Positions 11,674 through 23,130 of a stretch of DNA of 64,000 nucleotides are shown here, piece after piece. The notes below the pieces were generated by a model, which saw only the letters and a program-made list of their open reading frames with translations, was not told the DNA's origin and ran no database searches. Location of the stretch: assembly GCF_932274485.2 (NCBI RefSeq), contig NC_065883.2, positions 15,994,222 through 16,058,221 of the forward strand. The letters are read 5' to 3'. Position 1 is the first letter of the stretch, and each line of letters begins with the position of its first letter. A program made the translations under genes and the position numbers. The stretch is from Patella vulgata. Taxonomy: Eukaryota > Mollusca > Gastropoda > Patellidae.

Positions 11674-14600
11674 TTATTTAGACTTTCTTTTTTTCGATTT
11701 AGAGATGATATTTGGAGAGAATTGTACACTGATCTGTTTTCCACCCATTGTTGTATGATGAAGTCTTAATGCAATCTGAAATAAGATATTTAATCTAATG
11801 CATACATTTTCTTCTAAGACATAATGTCTTAACCCTTAACCGGTCATTTTCGACTATAGTCACTACAACGTTATACAGCTAAGTGGTCACAGTCGACTTT
11901 ACACGGTCGACTAAAGTCGACCACAGCAAGAACCTTTTTTATAAGCCGCATTTGAGTATTTAGTTTCGTATTTAATTGATATGGCCACACATGCGTGTCA
12001 GACAGGAACTTGACTTGTCAAGGGCATTGAGAAAAACATGTCTTTGTTCAACATTTTTGGACGAAAAACGTAATTTAACGGTGTCGGGAACGTTAAAGAC
12101 GCTCGAAGTGGTTGAAATACTTATGAATTATTCCGAATCGGATTATATCGATGACACCGATTCTGAAGACGATATTTCTGATGAAAAGGATTTAGAATGA
12201 TATGCAAATTATAGATCAACTTATCCCCAGCAACTTTTTTATTGGTGTCAAGAGTCTATCACTTATAATTATTCGGCAGTCGTCGATTAAAATAGGCATA
12301 CAAAATATTTCACGTCAGCCTTTATTTAGCCTGACCACTTGACGTCATAACGTCAAAATGATGTCGATCAGTCAGGGCTGGCCACGAATAAATTGATGGC
12401 GAGCAGATCACTGCTCACGCAAATTTAGGTTTGGGCGAGCAAGGCGAGCAATAAAAATTGCTCACGCAAAATGTTGTTTGCGTGAGCACACATTTTGTAA
12501 CATTGTTTCAATTTAAAATCATAAGAAATTGCTATTCCTGGCTTTGCAGTAAATATGTGTGAACATCGCTTTCTGTTTTTGACAGTCATACGACTCTTCT
12601 TTAAAACCAATTTCCGTATGGATTTCTTCACCCCACGACATAAATGTGGATAGGGCAATCAGGTTTCCTTTGGCCATTATTGGCCCAGATTGAAAATTAT
12701 ACGACTGCACAATGGAATAAAAACCGAAGTTCTGATAAAATAAGAAATACCGATAAATATTAGTTTGAAACATGTTTATTTAGCGTGAATGCCAAATGCA
12801 GGATGTAAACATTCTTTACTTTAGACTCGATTATCACGCGTTTGTTACTGGTGTTCGTAGGAAAATCAGTCATGACGTTCAGGTCTCAAGTGTATTTTTA
12901 GTAACACAAGTGGCGAGTAACTTCATTAGCCAATCAAATTTAAGGAGGAAATGCCGCGTGCAGCTGGGTGAATCTCAGTTTGACAGACGAATTTATGACG
13001 TTATTGACATTGTTGGGTTAGTTTCGGCAATAAACTTATCAATATTTTGATTTTTTTACAGGTTTTTCTTAAAATTAACTCCACTCAACACAAACTAGGT
13101 CATTTCGGGAATAACACATGGTTCAATTTTATTTCAATAATTCGCCTGCGCGTAGGGGTCTTTAGCAATGAGAGGAACACATAAACATTATGGAATGATT
13201 TAGCGAATTCTATTTCAAACACTGTTTTTAATTCAGAATATAGATTTTATGCAAGTTTGGACCATTTAAACACTTAACTAAAGCTTTTTTTTCTCAGAAT
13301 GAGCTGACAATTCTCACTATACAATAGATATTGAAAAGGAATATTACTTCATTCTAAGCTACCATTGTTATGATAATAAACAAAGTCTTGATTATATATT
13401 TTTAAATTAAATTATCAAATGGTGATAGTGTTTCATTCAATCCGTTCAATATCACAACCATCAGATCAGCTAGAGAGATGATTATGGGCTTGTCATGTGA
13501 ATAATTTTTTTATTAATAATGTATATAACATTTGAGGATAAAATTAAGACCTGCTATATGAAATGCAATAAAATGGGGTTTAACATCCTACTGTTCTGCT
13601 CCAAACTGGGCTAATGAAGATGGGTATACGCCATACAGTGTGCTATAAGGGAAATTTTGCCTGGGCAGCGACACTACGGCCTACTCTTATATCGAATTCC
13701 AACTGTCAAGGGATCTTTTACGTGCATGCCAATGTGTACACAGGACCTTGGTTTTTCGTCCCATCTGAATGACTAGACAGCTACCTGCTATATGCAGATT
13801 TAGCTCTTACATAAAGTATCTTTAATAATGCATGAAGAGACATCAAAAACTTAAAATTTAAAAACATTAAAAAAAACAACACAATTCTAGACAACAATAA
13901 ATTTTACTTACCCCATGACTGATACGACTTTTGAAATCTATGTAGGCTATTCCTTTTCCAGTATCCTGGCCCTTTTCTTTTGGAATCTGAATACTTTTTA
14001 CACCTCCTGCATGAGAAAGTATTATACAGAATAAAATTGTATGTGGCTTTGAAATTGGGTCTTTTTCTTGCGATGTAGTCAGTAGTCCTAATCCTATTTG
14101 TTGAAGTGAAATTAAATAGCTTTAAAACCTTATCTATATTTATGTACATGTACCGCCCTTTTATATGAATATGTCAACTGTCGGTTTACGAGGAAAGATT
14201 ATGATATGATAGATTAGATTCAGTTTTAGCTTGAACAGAAATGAAATGAATGAGTTTTATGTCCTACTGTTCTGCACCAAATAATCTAATCAAGACGGCA
14301 TATGGGGGGAAATTCTTCACCTGCTTTTGGTTGAATTCTATCTATCAACAGATTCTCCTGTGGAACTTTCTCAGGCTAAATACTGGGACCTAACATGGGA
14401 CCTAGTTAGCACACGCTCAGACTCAGAGCCGTGTTCTTGTAAGCCAGCACTCTATTCACTGAGTCACCATCACCCCCAATAAATGAAATGAAATGAAATG
14501 AAATGGGGTTTAACGTCCTACTGTTCTGCTCCTAACCTGGGCTAATGAAGACGGGCATACGCCATACAGTGTGCTATGAGGGAAATTTTGCCTGGGCAGC

Positions 14601-17600
14601 GGCACTATCGCCTACTCTTATATCGAATTCCAACTGCCAAGGGATCTTTTACGTGCATTCCAATGTATACACGGGACCTCGGTTTTTTGTCTCATCCGAA
14701 GGACTAGACAGCTGTCCTTGTCAGGCCCTCCGTCCTGCATCACTGACAAGGGGGAACCACGCCGGAAAATCTGAATGAACTTTCTCGGCCAATGCAGGGA
14801 TCGAACACCCGACCTCCAGACTAGTGAGCCAGCGCCTTACCCACTTAGCCACGTGGTCCCCTCACCCCCAATAAACTTGATTAACTAGACACATGCGATA
14901 TAAACAGTAATATTTGACAGGAATTCGTACTTTGATTTTTCATTTTACAATACGTTTAAGTGTATTTATTTTTTCATATTTTATTTACAATACGCAGGGG
15001 ATACACTGGATTTATTTTTTATCAAACTGAATACTGATATAATTACTCGAAATTGACATGTCTTGCAACATGTGTTGTACTTCTTGATTCCTTATTTCCG
15101 AATTAATAGTCCCTATTCATAGAGTTATGTCCCTGTATTCTATAGTACAGTATAAGAAATTGTGTCTGGGTAGTTAAGAGAAGAAAATGTCACACAGAGA
15201 ATTCAGTTTTGTTTATAAAATTTTATTTGACATTTTATACACATTGAAATTTTTGAGAAAGCCTTTTAGTCTTCAAAATGTGGATAAATCTTTGTGTTAA
15301 TATCCAAAATGACAGGCATATTAATGATTCGCAGTTACTGCGAATCAAAACTGTGAATCAAAAACGTTAGATTTTAATTTTTGATTAGCAACGGACAAAA
15401 TGTGTGTTGCAAATTGGGCTGTGATACTGGTTGTCGGAAGCCCTGTCAACAATTTTATTTTTTGATCCAAATCAGAGAGAAAATGTTCATTTCTAAATCC
15501 CACCTACCTGTCTTTCTAAAGTGTTCCTCTAACTGCTCTTTGGTTACATCTAACGCTAAATTACTGATCAACAACTGAAAATTACTTTTAATATGATTGG
15601 TCACAGGGGATTTATGATCGACAGTTTTTCCATTCACATGTGGCGCTTTGGCCTTTCCTTTACTGTCATTTCCTTGATTAACACTTGCATCTTTACTTGT
15701 GTTGGATAAGCGTTTAGCGCCTGGTGGCAGCTTTGTTTTAACAATGTGTAGCACGGTTGGTTTGTTGCCTTGTCGAATCTGTAATTGTACCTTAGGTTTT
15801 TCCTGCGTATATGGTGGTGTTGTTGCGGTTGTTGTTTTAGCCTGTTGTACTAATCTCCCTGAAATATAAATGGTTATACATGTTATACACCAGGAGAGTT
15901 ATAGCTGTTACATGTACCTGTTATATACCTTTAACCTCTGATATCAACGGAATGTACCTATTCTATTCTTATAGGAAATGAAGTGAGAGAGAGAGAGAGA
16001 GAGAGAGAGTTTAATGTCCACTACACACAAACTAGGTCATTTCAGAACTAGCAGATGGTTCAATTTTATTTCAATAATTCGTTTGCGCGTAGGGGTCTTT
16101 AGCAGTGGGAGGAAACTGGAGGACCCACTGAAAACCCACGAGGACAGACAGACGGCCCTACTCGATGTTGCGTACAACCTGGAAATCGAAACCACGCTAG
16201 TTGACTCAATGACAGACCTTATGATACAGCATGCACGTGCTAACTATTCGACCACCCAACTCCGCTGGTAATGAAATGGGGTTTAAAGTTCTACTTTACT
16301 GCACCGACTGGGCTAATGAAGACAGACGTATAGCATACAGTGTGCTTATTTCGAATTCCAACTGTCAAGAGTTTGTTAATGTGCATGCCAATGTGTGCAC
16401 AAGACCTCGTTTTTTTGTCATCTTAAACACACATTATGCAAGAGCTAAATCTGATTACTGCAAGTCTTTATTTAGATGTCATAGAAATTATAAATTAGAT
16501 CTTTATTTACACAACAAGCACAAAATCAACTCTGTAGAACCACGGATGGCTTGGATTTAAACAGGATTTCATTGATTGATTAAATTTTTAAATGGCGTCG
16601 CAAGCAGAGATTAACCGTTACGTTGGCGTCATACTCCCGGAAATTTTAGATCGAGGCTAAATGATAGAGTGTACGAAGCGAGGCCGCTGTTGAGCGAGGC
16701 CGCATGTCGGTCAATTTGATTGAAAGTTCGATATATACGGCCTTGATATTATGTTTTGTTGTGGTTAAAATGAGAGTTTGGATGTCGGTATTATACGCTC
16801 TTTTGTCACTTGCGTTTACAGAAAAAATATGGAAATTGCTAAACATCGCAGCTAACTAACTTCACCCCAGTTGAATTGCAGACCCATTGGATCACTGTTT
16901 CCTATCTGTCTGCTTCGGGAGTTACGTAGGCCTACAAGAGTACACGCAGGCTAACAAGAAGTCAGCTATAAATATGCCTCATTGATTTGGTACATTCCTT
17001 TCACACTTTCGCTTCTTATCTATATATTAAAAGTCTTATTTTTAATTTGTAGTAAAAATAAATGTGATACGAATTGAATTGCAACCCCGTCTCAAAATGA
17101 ATAGGCTAACGGTACCACAGCCATTGAAAACGTTACTTGATAATCGAGATTATGTACATGTAGGTGGAGTTAACGCCTGTCAATCAAACGATCGGCCATT
17201 CTCGGAGACGGTGAAGAGAGAGTTGACTCCTATTTCTAGTGAAAATTACAATGGTGATAACTTTGTTCTGAATAAAGTAATTTGACTGAAATTTTCAATA
17301 TATTCTTCTTTCATCATCTATTTTTGAACTGGCTAACTCTCTATTAAAATCTCCCATAATGTATCTTTAACCTTGCCAGGCCCCTATTCTTATATACTAA
17401 AAAGCCCTGACAAATGTCCAACTAATTGACAAAAATGCTGGGGCGACATAATGTCAAAAATGTCATTTTTGTCATGGTTGTAGGCTGGTCATTTACCAAC
17501 AAGAAAATCAACAAGAAGCAGCAAGAGTCTCAGGGGGTAAAGATCAAAAGTCAGTAATAGCATTGAGTAAAGCTTGATCCAGTCGTCCGCCCCAACCTGT

Positions 17601-19073
17601 ATCATCCCTGATGACTCATCTTGACCCATCACAGCAGTAACAGTATGTCAAGCTGGCAGCATGCAATCCAGCAGATGTTGCAAGATAATGTACTGGTCTT
17701 GTTGAGGTGTTATTATGCTTTGCTGTCTAGCCCTTGGCAAACTTCTAATGGTTCTGGTCTGCTAGAAACAACAGGCCAGTCTCTGGATGGTTGTGTGAGA
17801 GCATTCAAAGCCTTAATGGAATGGCTCATTCTCAGTGTTCAGGTACATGTATCAACCTTGGCATATTGTTGCCTCTTCCACCTAAAGATCCATGTATGCA
17901 AAGCAATTAAACATACATTATGCAAGAGCTAAATCTGCCTATTGCAAGTTTTTATTTAGGCTCCAGATGTTATAGGAATTATTAATTAGACCTTTATTTA
18001 CAAGACAAGCTCAAAATCCACTCTGTAGACCCACGGATGGCTTGAATTCAGTTTGGATTTAAACACTTGTCAATTTAAAATTAAATCTATAAATGGCAGA
18101 TCAAGCAAACGTTTACTGTTAGTCGCTTATGTCACTACCGGAAACTGGTGATGAAAGACCTGCTTGAGAATATGTGGGTGGAGTTATCGTCTGTCAGTCA
18201 AACGATAGCCAATTCTCATAGACAGTGCAGACACAATTGATGCCTATGTCTAGTCCAAACTTCCAACAGTGGCAATTCGGTTCAGAACAAATTGACTGAA
18301 AATTTCAACATTTTCTTTTTTTATCATCTATTTTTGAATTATTACAGCAAGAATGGACAACTCTTTATAAAACTCTTAACTAATGTATCTTTAATATACT
18401 GTACAAAAAGTTCAGATTTTTCTTTGTACTGATAAAATTCTAGAAAAATAGTATATGGATAAACATGTAATAATTACAAATTATTTCTGCTGTGTGAAAG
18501 AAACAAAACTGATCTCTTAAACATACATTATGCAAGAGTTAAATCTGCCTATTGTTCTTTAAACATACATTATGCAAGAGCAAAATCTGTCTATTGCAGG
18601 TCTTTCTTTAAGCCTGAAATGTTATCTAAACTATTAATTAGACATTAATTAACTTATCCAGGCCATAATCAACTATCAATGTCATCGCTAGCCTGCGATA
18701 TTTACTGGGTTTTAATCCAGTTTGCTGCTAAACGCTAATTGATGATTTAATCTAAAAATGGATAATCAAGACTATGTTTTTTATCGTACCGAATTTAGTA
18801 ATGATGATCGAGGCTAGGCCTAAAATTCAAAAGCTAATATCTAGGTTCAGAGCGTATCAATTTGACTGTTATTTTCAGCAAATTCCCTTTACATTATCTA
18901 TTTTTTAACTATTATGCAGAATTGATCCCACCTTAAATTTCTATCAAACTCCTTTCTTTACCTGAGGTTCTTCGACCAGTTTGTTCTTTTTGGTTATTCC
19001 ACCATTCTGATGTACGTTTTATTCTACCATTACTACCTTTAACACCAGGTTTACTTGATGCATTATCTTCCAT
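11674..19073 (-). CDS. Single-RRM RNA-binding protein, 4 coding exons, complete
   Basis: Coding exons on the minus strand are 19073-18962, 15858-15508, 14006-13912 and 11775-11674, with GT..AG borders and matching phases, giving 219 aa. The N-terminal 130 residues are basic and low in order (MEDNASSKPG, GGKAKAP-like stretches). One RRM follows at about 130-213: RNP2-like LLISNL, then LEEHFRKTGGVKSIQIP, RNP1-like GKGIAYIDF, and a final strand GGKQISVQF. The C terminus is lysine-rich (SKSKKRKSK), a likely nuclear or nucleolar signal. The layout recalls Nop6-like and nucleolin-type RRM proteins, so a role in ribosome biogenesis or mRNA binding is plausible but inferred. An AG just before the start codon suggests a 5'UTR intron. 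The poly(A) hexamer AATAAA overlaps the stop codon region. Introns are full of SINEs and MITEs. Confidence 0.85.
11829..12200 (+). mobile_element. Possible 5' piece of a piggyBac-like DNA transposon
   Basis: TTAA is followed by CCCTTAACCGG, the pattern of a piggyBac end. About 145 bases later an open frame (11976-12197) ends in a very acidic stretch (YSESDYIDDTDSEDDISDE), as is common at the N terminus of piggyBac transposases. No catalytic domain or matching right end is present. The family call is a guess from these two features. Confidence 0.3.
12411..12488. repeat. Perfect 12-bp hairpin with a third repeat arm
   Basis: TGCTCACGCAAA at 12459-12470 and its exact complement at 12477-12488 enclose a 6-base loop. 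A third copy of the arm (CTGCTCACGCAAA) starts near 12413. It lies in the last intron of the RRM gene. Confidence 0.8.
13081..13175 (-). mobile_element. SINE-B fragment
   Basis: Only the tail-side segment is present (CTCAACACAAACTAGGTCAT to GGTCTTTAGCAATGAGAGG). Both the (GA)n tail and the head are missing. Confidence 0.7.
13561..13783 (-). mobile_element. SINE-A, head-truncated
   Basis: It matches the tail-side 220 bases of SINE-A (AATGGGGTTTAACATCCTAC to CCCATCTGAATGACTAGACA) and lacks the tRNA-like head. Confidence 0.8.
14236..14478 (-). mobile_element. Older SINE-A relative
   Basis: It begins GAAATGAAATGAATGAG, GTCCTACTGTTCTGCACCAA and ends in AGCCAGCACTCTATTCACTG, AGTCACCATCACCCCC, the same layout as SINE-A. 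The body is strongly diverged and shorter. It sits directly beside the full copy that follows. Confidence 0.55.
14483..14862 (-). mobile_element. SINE-A, full-length copy with (ATTTC)n tail
   Basis: On the minus strand it has the tRNA-like head (TTAGCCACGTGGTCC region read in reverse, box B-like GTGTTCGATCCC), the complete body, and GGACGTTAAACCCCATTTCA followed by four ATTTC units. It is the best intact reference for this family in the window. Confidence 0.85.
15984..16262 (-). mobile_element. SINE-B, full-length, with (GA)n tail
   Basis: It runs from a 25-base GA run through GTCCACTACACACAAACTAG, the GGGAGGAAACTGGAGGACCC centre and the box B-like GAAATCGAAACCACG to a head ending ATTCGACCACCCAACTCC. 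It abuts a SINE-A piece, so the two form a composite of about 440 bp. Confidence 0.8.
16270..16425 (-). mobile_element. SINE-A fragment abutting SINE-B
   Basis: GAAATGGGGTTTAAAGTTCT onward matches SINE-A. An internal segment (the GGGAAATTTTGCC to ACTCTT part) is deleted and the copy stops before the tRNA head. Confidence 0.7.
16433..17370 (+). mobile_element. TTAA MITE, long variant, about 940 bp
   Basis: The left end is TTAAACACACATTATGCAAGAG and the right end CTCCCATAATGTATCTTTAA, the same termini as the other family members. The interior is longer and only partly shared with the 488-bp copy at 17.9 kb. It may be a composite of two copies. Confidence 0.6.
17470..17850 (+). pseudogene. Decayed coding fragment of an unrecognised host-type gene
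   Basis: The plus strand reads like protein: VIYQQENQQEAARVSGGKDQ, KSVIALSKA, then SSLMTHLDPSQQ and YVKLAACNPADVAR in one frame, and DNVLVLLRCYYALLSSPWQ, TTGQSLDGCVRAFKALMEW in another. Three in-frame stops and one frame shift break it. It is bounded by an acceptor-like TTGTAG at about 17,485 and a donor-like CAGGTACAT at about 17,842, so it could be a dead exon rather than a processed copy. It lies antisense in intron 1 of the RRM gene. The parent protein was not recognised. Confidence 0.45.
17907..18394 (+). mobile_element. TTAA MITE, 488-bp subfamily
   Basis: TTAAACATACATTATGCAAG at the left and TAATGTATCTTTAA at the right form the inverted ends, each with TTAA. The interior shares the TGACTGAAAATTTCAAC stretch with other copies. 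No coding capacity. Confidence 0.8.
18517..18918 (+). mobile_element. Nested or duplicated TTAA MITE ends followed by a right-truncated short-subfamily copy
   Basis: A 40-base left end (18517-18557) is followed at 18559 by another TTAAACATACATTATGCAAG that continues about 355 bases and loses its right terminus at about 18,915. It ends only about 45 bases from the exon 1 donor of the RRM gene (18961). Confidence 0.7.
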
Positions 19074-19605
19074 TTTACTACAGTACTGTTACCTGAAAAT
19101 ATCAAAATACAAGAATTGTTAACTCTATGGAATTATTAATGTAAATGACACATCTATGACATTATTTATGAATAGTCCCAAAACGGACGAAAAGTACTTT
19201 AAAATGTTATTAAACCAGTGTTGAAATCAGTTTGTGTCGGCATACCTTTTACCTTTTCATCGTTTACTGTGAAACAAAGTAGTGTAGCTTTACTGTTGTG
19301 ATAATATTTTTGGATATGACATTGGCATAGCAGTCATGTAGACCATTTCCCAATGTATAGACTTAATTCGCAGGCAAATTTAAATACATAAAAAATGCAC
19401 GCTTGCATACATTTTGGACAGTTTTACATTAAAATAGTATGTTAAAAATTTTGGGGTGCTGAAAAACGGTGTTCTCCTGTATGAACACTACTTAATTGGC
19501 ACTATTGTCTGTGTATGGTGGTCTAGAAAGATAACATTAACAAATTTTAAATATAGAACACTTTATAACATCTCAGGTGCACTTCGTATTAGAATTGCTG
19601 CGAAA
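19074..19605. other. 5' flank of the RRM gene; nothing else recognised
   Basis: On the minus strand an acceptor-like ATATTTTCAG ends about 22 bases before the start codon, so a 5'UTR exon probably lies further right. The rest is AT-rich without coding pattern or repeat structure I could identify. Confidence 0.35.
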
Positions 19606-20180
19606 AAGAGAGAGGGAGGGGAATGGGGTTTACCGTCCACTCGACACAAAAAAGGTCATTTTGGGACTAATAACATATGGTTCAATTTTTTTCAATAATC
19701 TGCTTGCGTGTAGGGTCTTTAGCAGTGGGAGGAAACTAGAGGACCCAAAGAAAACCCAAGAGGTTGGACAGGTGACCCTAGAATTATGAATAAAGTTATT
19801 ATTATTATTATCATTATTAAGCATCATTTTAGAATCGATTTCAAGGTTCCAAAAATAGAGACATACGCCCTTTAACGGAAAGTGTGAACCTTGCCGATTT
19901 TCAGCAATCTCAGACTTTCTGTTCCAGAGTTATTTTATATGTTGCGAAAAGCTTCTGACCACATAGATAATCGATTTATCATCAAACTTGGTAAACTTCC
20001 AATGTTTCCTTTCCAACAAGCTGCTGTGCTGGCGTATTTCTACGTTTTCCGTGGCTATCTTTTTATTACTTGAATTTCATCAATTGTGCATGGATGTCAC
20101 ATACAGTCGGGGAATCGAAACCACGCCAGCTGACTCAATGACAGACCTTATGATACAGCGGGTGCCCTAACCACCCTGCG
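19606..20180 (-). mobile_element. SINE-B split by a foreign segment of about 315 bp
   Basis: The tail-to-centre part is at 19606-19779 and the head with box B-like GAATCGAAACCACG at 20096-20180. Between them, 19780-20095 is unrelated and begins with AATAAAGTTATTATTATTAT, which looks like the 3' end and ATT tail of a retroposed sequence. The two SINE parts together make one nearly full element. Confidence 0.7.
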
Positions 20181-21819
20181 AAAAAGAAACAGGGGACTTA
20201 ACATTAATATCTTGCTGCACTAAATGAAGATGACATAAGTTTTTATATGTATAATTATGGGTTAGAAATCACATACTGGAATTTAAAAAACATTCCTCTT
20301 TATAATATTGTACAATATTTCTTCATACAATGTATATCTTGTACTCCTTTTAACTACTAAAAAACTAGCATCAAATTTGTAATGGGATATATTTTTGTAA
20401 CTATGTTTGGTTTATCCTCATACCAAGTTTGTACATTATACATGTATTATAGCAGGTTGTATGAAAGTGTAGGTGGCCACAAATATCCTGCGTAAATTTA
20501 CTCCCATGAAAAAGACAGGGAAATATTTAATACACGATTGAAATATACACCATAGACTACAATGCTGACTGTTTTTCTAAAATATTATTACCGATAAGTC
20601 TGCTTTAAACTTCTAATATTTGAATATTAATGTATATATTTCTGAATAGACGCCCTGAAATATTTGTGGGGAAAAGAGTCGCCAGAAACGAAAGTATAAT
20701 TTCTCTTTTCCACAAATCCAGAATTTTTTCTTAAGCAAATAAAACATCAGAAGAATTAAATCTAACCATAAAACTGACCGATGCAAATATAACCACGAAA
20801 AAACGCTGATAGATATTTTTGGGCTGACCTTTTTATGTCGAACTAACGCAGTGCAAATTTCAGTGCTACGCAACACATTACGTGCAACTTGTCAGGTAGA
20901 AAAGAAAGGCCCATAACCGCTGTTGTTAAACCCTCCAGCAGTCATTCAATATCCATATTTTAGGATTACTATTTTCGTGTATATGCTCCTCAACCTAAAC
21001 ATATCCAGCGATAATTGTTCAATATATATTACCATAAACTTGTCTTCATTTGTGAAATTTACTGAAACAATATCAATACGTGGTCTCCAGAAATTTTTAA
21101 AACGCTTCGAATGGAACAATATGACCCAAACATGCCCCTTTATCCGCGATGCGCGCCACCTGGCGATAAACTCCAGAAGCGATATACGAGCTTGTCAGTT
21201 GGAACTTTAAACCATTTTCTGAATTTGGAAGTGCAATTTCATACTGGTCGGAGTCAAACTTTATATACTTGTTGAAAAAGAAATGTAAATAAAAGTTAAT
21301 ACTGCAGGAATGTGAAATCTACACGCATTTTAATGATCACGGATGACTACATTTATTCCATGAAATATGGAAAGGAAAAGTGAAATTTGTTGTTTGTAAA
21401 ATTTTCCATAACGTTTGATACGAATTCGAATTTATTCAAAAGAATTATGAAATATAGCCCCCCCCCCCCTCAAAAAAAAAAATAAGGTTAGAGTTATAAG
21501 TGCGAATTTTAAGACCTTTAATTGTTTAATTTTATTCATGAACTAATTATATATTTAGCCTATCATTTCTGCCACGGAATAAAACTTATGTTTGCCCAAA
21601 CAGATGGAGGTGTGATGGCTTCAGTATGTCAAAGATGCATTTTTTGCGTTAATAGTGATCCTCCGAAATATATTTTTAATGGGTACAAAGTAGATGTGTT
21701 TGTGTTCCATTCAGCCTAAGTCCTTAACAGGCTTATTTCAGACCCCCTGTCCTATATAGCTTCTGTGAACTTTTTCGAACTTCTCCTGAACAGCTGTGGA
21801 TTTATATTAGGGAATGTGT
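20181..21819. other. Intergenic DNA without recognised content
   Basis: It is AT-rich, with short chance open frames only and homopolymer runs (C9 then A11 at about 21,460-21,482). No exon, RNA gene or known repeat was identified. Confidence 0.4.
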
Positions 21820-22350
21820 TGCCAGAGGCGTAGCCGTGAAATATATATTGGGGGGGTCCGCAACCCTAACCCATTTTTTAAAACCCCTAAAAAATATAAA
21901 CAAACACCATGTGGCCATGCTGTCTACCAAGACACTGTGTGCAAAAGCATTATGGTTATGTTGCTGGCTGAGCGGGCGATAAATATTTGGTTTAGGCGGT
22001 TATGTTTTTGGGTACCTACATGCGATTCACTCTGATAAGTGGCAGAAAAAAATTAACAAAATATTACTGACAGGCTAACTAGACACAATTTTATGGAACA
22101 CGTACTTTTCACTTCACACGTTTCCAGGATGATTTTCTCTGTGTTTTATTTTAACAGTATAAATCATATTGGGATATGTACAGGTTTTATACAGATAGAA
22201 TCTTAACTAATCCTAATAATTGTTGTAAATAAATAGGAGTTGGGGCCTAGTATGTAAATTTTTGGGGGGGTCCAAGTATATTCAGACCCCCCCAGAAAAA
22301 CAATTGGGGGGGGGGGGTCGGACCCCCCCATGTGTGATGCCCATGTGTGT
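21820..22350. repeat. Dispersed element with poly-G/poly-C palindromes at its ends
   Basis: GAGGCGTAGCCGTGAAATAT then TTGGGGGGGTCCG begins the stretch. At 22,262-22,332 several G7-G13 and C7 tracts alternate (TTGGGGGGGTCC, AGACCCCCCCAG, GGTCGGACCCCCCCATG), forming inverted repeats. It may be a non-autonomous DNA element; no family is assigned. Confidence 0.45.
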
Positions 22351-22379
22351 TGCAAGGGGGTCCTTGGCCTATACACATT

Positions 22380-22940
22380 TTATTATTAACAAAGTTGACT
22401 GGTCATATATAAGGGCATCAAAATGGGCAGATTAATAAAGTTTCAACTCCTACCAACCCACGAAATGGACTGCATCTCATTTTGGTTCATAGTTGCATGA
22501 TTGCTTGTTTGATCGCCTGGAAAGATGAATTAGTCTTAAAAGACAAATAAATATAGATTTACGACTTCCTCTCTTGTACCATTTGATGGATTTCCACCAA
22601 ATTTAGTAGGTATATTGATGCGCTTATTCAGATTTACATTGCTAAGTTAAAGAATGGTGCTTGGGCTATGCTTATTTTGAGTTAGTAAAAGGCAGTTGAT
22701 CGGTACCATACCGACGGTTCCACCTTAAATGGTCAGATTTAAATGTTTTGACTCCTAAACCATATGACATGGATTTTAGCCAATTTGGCAGGTATGCTGC
22801 TATTTAGATCTGTTCAATTCAATGTTGTTGGCCTCATAGACCTGTGGCTGTAGAACCATAAAAGGGCAGATTTAAACAATTTAGACATTTTCTTCTCAAC
22901 TACTTGATGGATTTACCAACAAATTTGGTAGTATAACTTT
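22380..22940. repeat. Degenerate tandem array, period about 150 bp
   Basis: Four imperfect units each carry a GGGCAGATTTAAA-like stretch followed by TTTTGACTCCT and a TTGATGGATTTNCACCAAATT-like stretch, then TTGGTAGGTAT. They start near 22,425, 22,560, 22,730 and 22,870. Non-coding. Confidence 0.6.
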
Positions 22941-22982
22941 ATCCTGTAGAATGCCCTCAATACCAGAACTCTACATAGTGAT

Positions 22983-23130
22983 TATGAGAGAAAGAGAGAG
23001 GAGAGAGAAATGGGGTTTAACATTCACTCAACACAAAGTTGGTCATTATGGGACTAACATATGGTTCAATTTTATTCAATAATTTGCATGAGCATAGGGA
23101 TCTTTAGCAGTATGAGCAAACTGGATTAAT
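22983..23130 (-). mobile_element. SINE-B, 5'-truncated
   Basis: A GA-rich tail is followed by AATGGGGTTTAACATTCACT, CAACACAAAGTTGGTCATTA and GGATCTTTAGCAG. The centre and head are missing. Confidence 0.75.

Noticed and set aside
12796-13050. 84-residue plus-strand open frame
   Set aside because: No recognisable motif, lies in an intron of the RRM gene, and has the composition of random AT-rich sequence.
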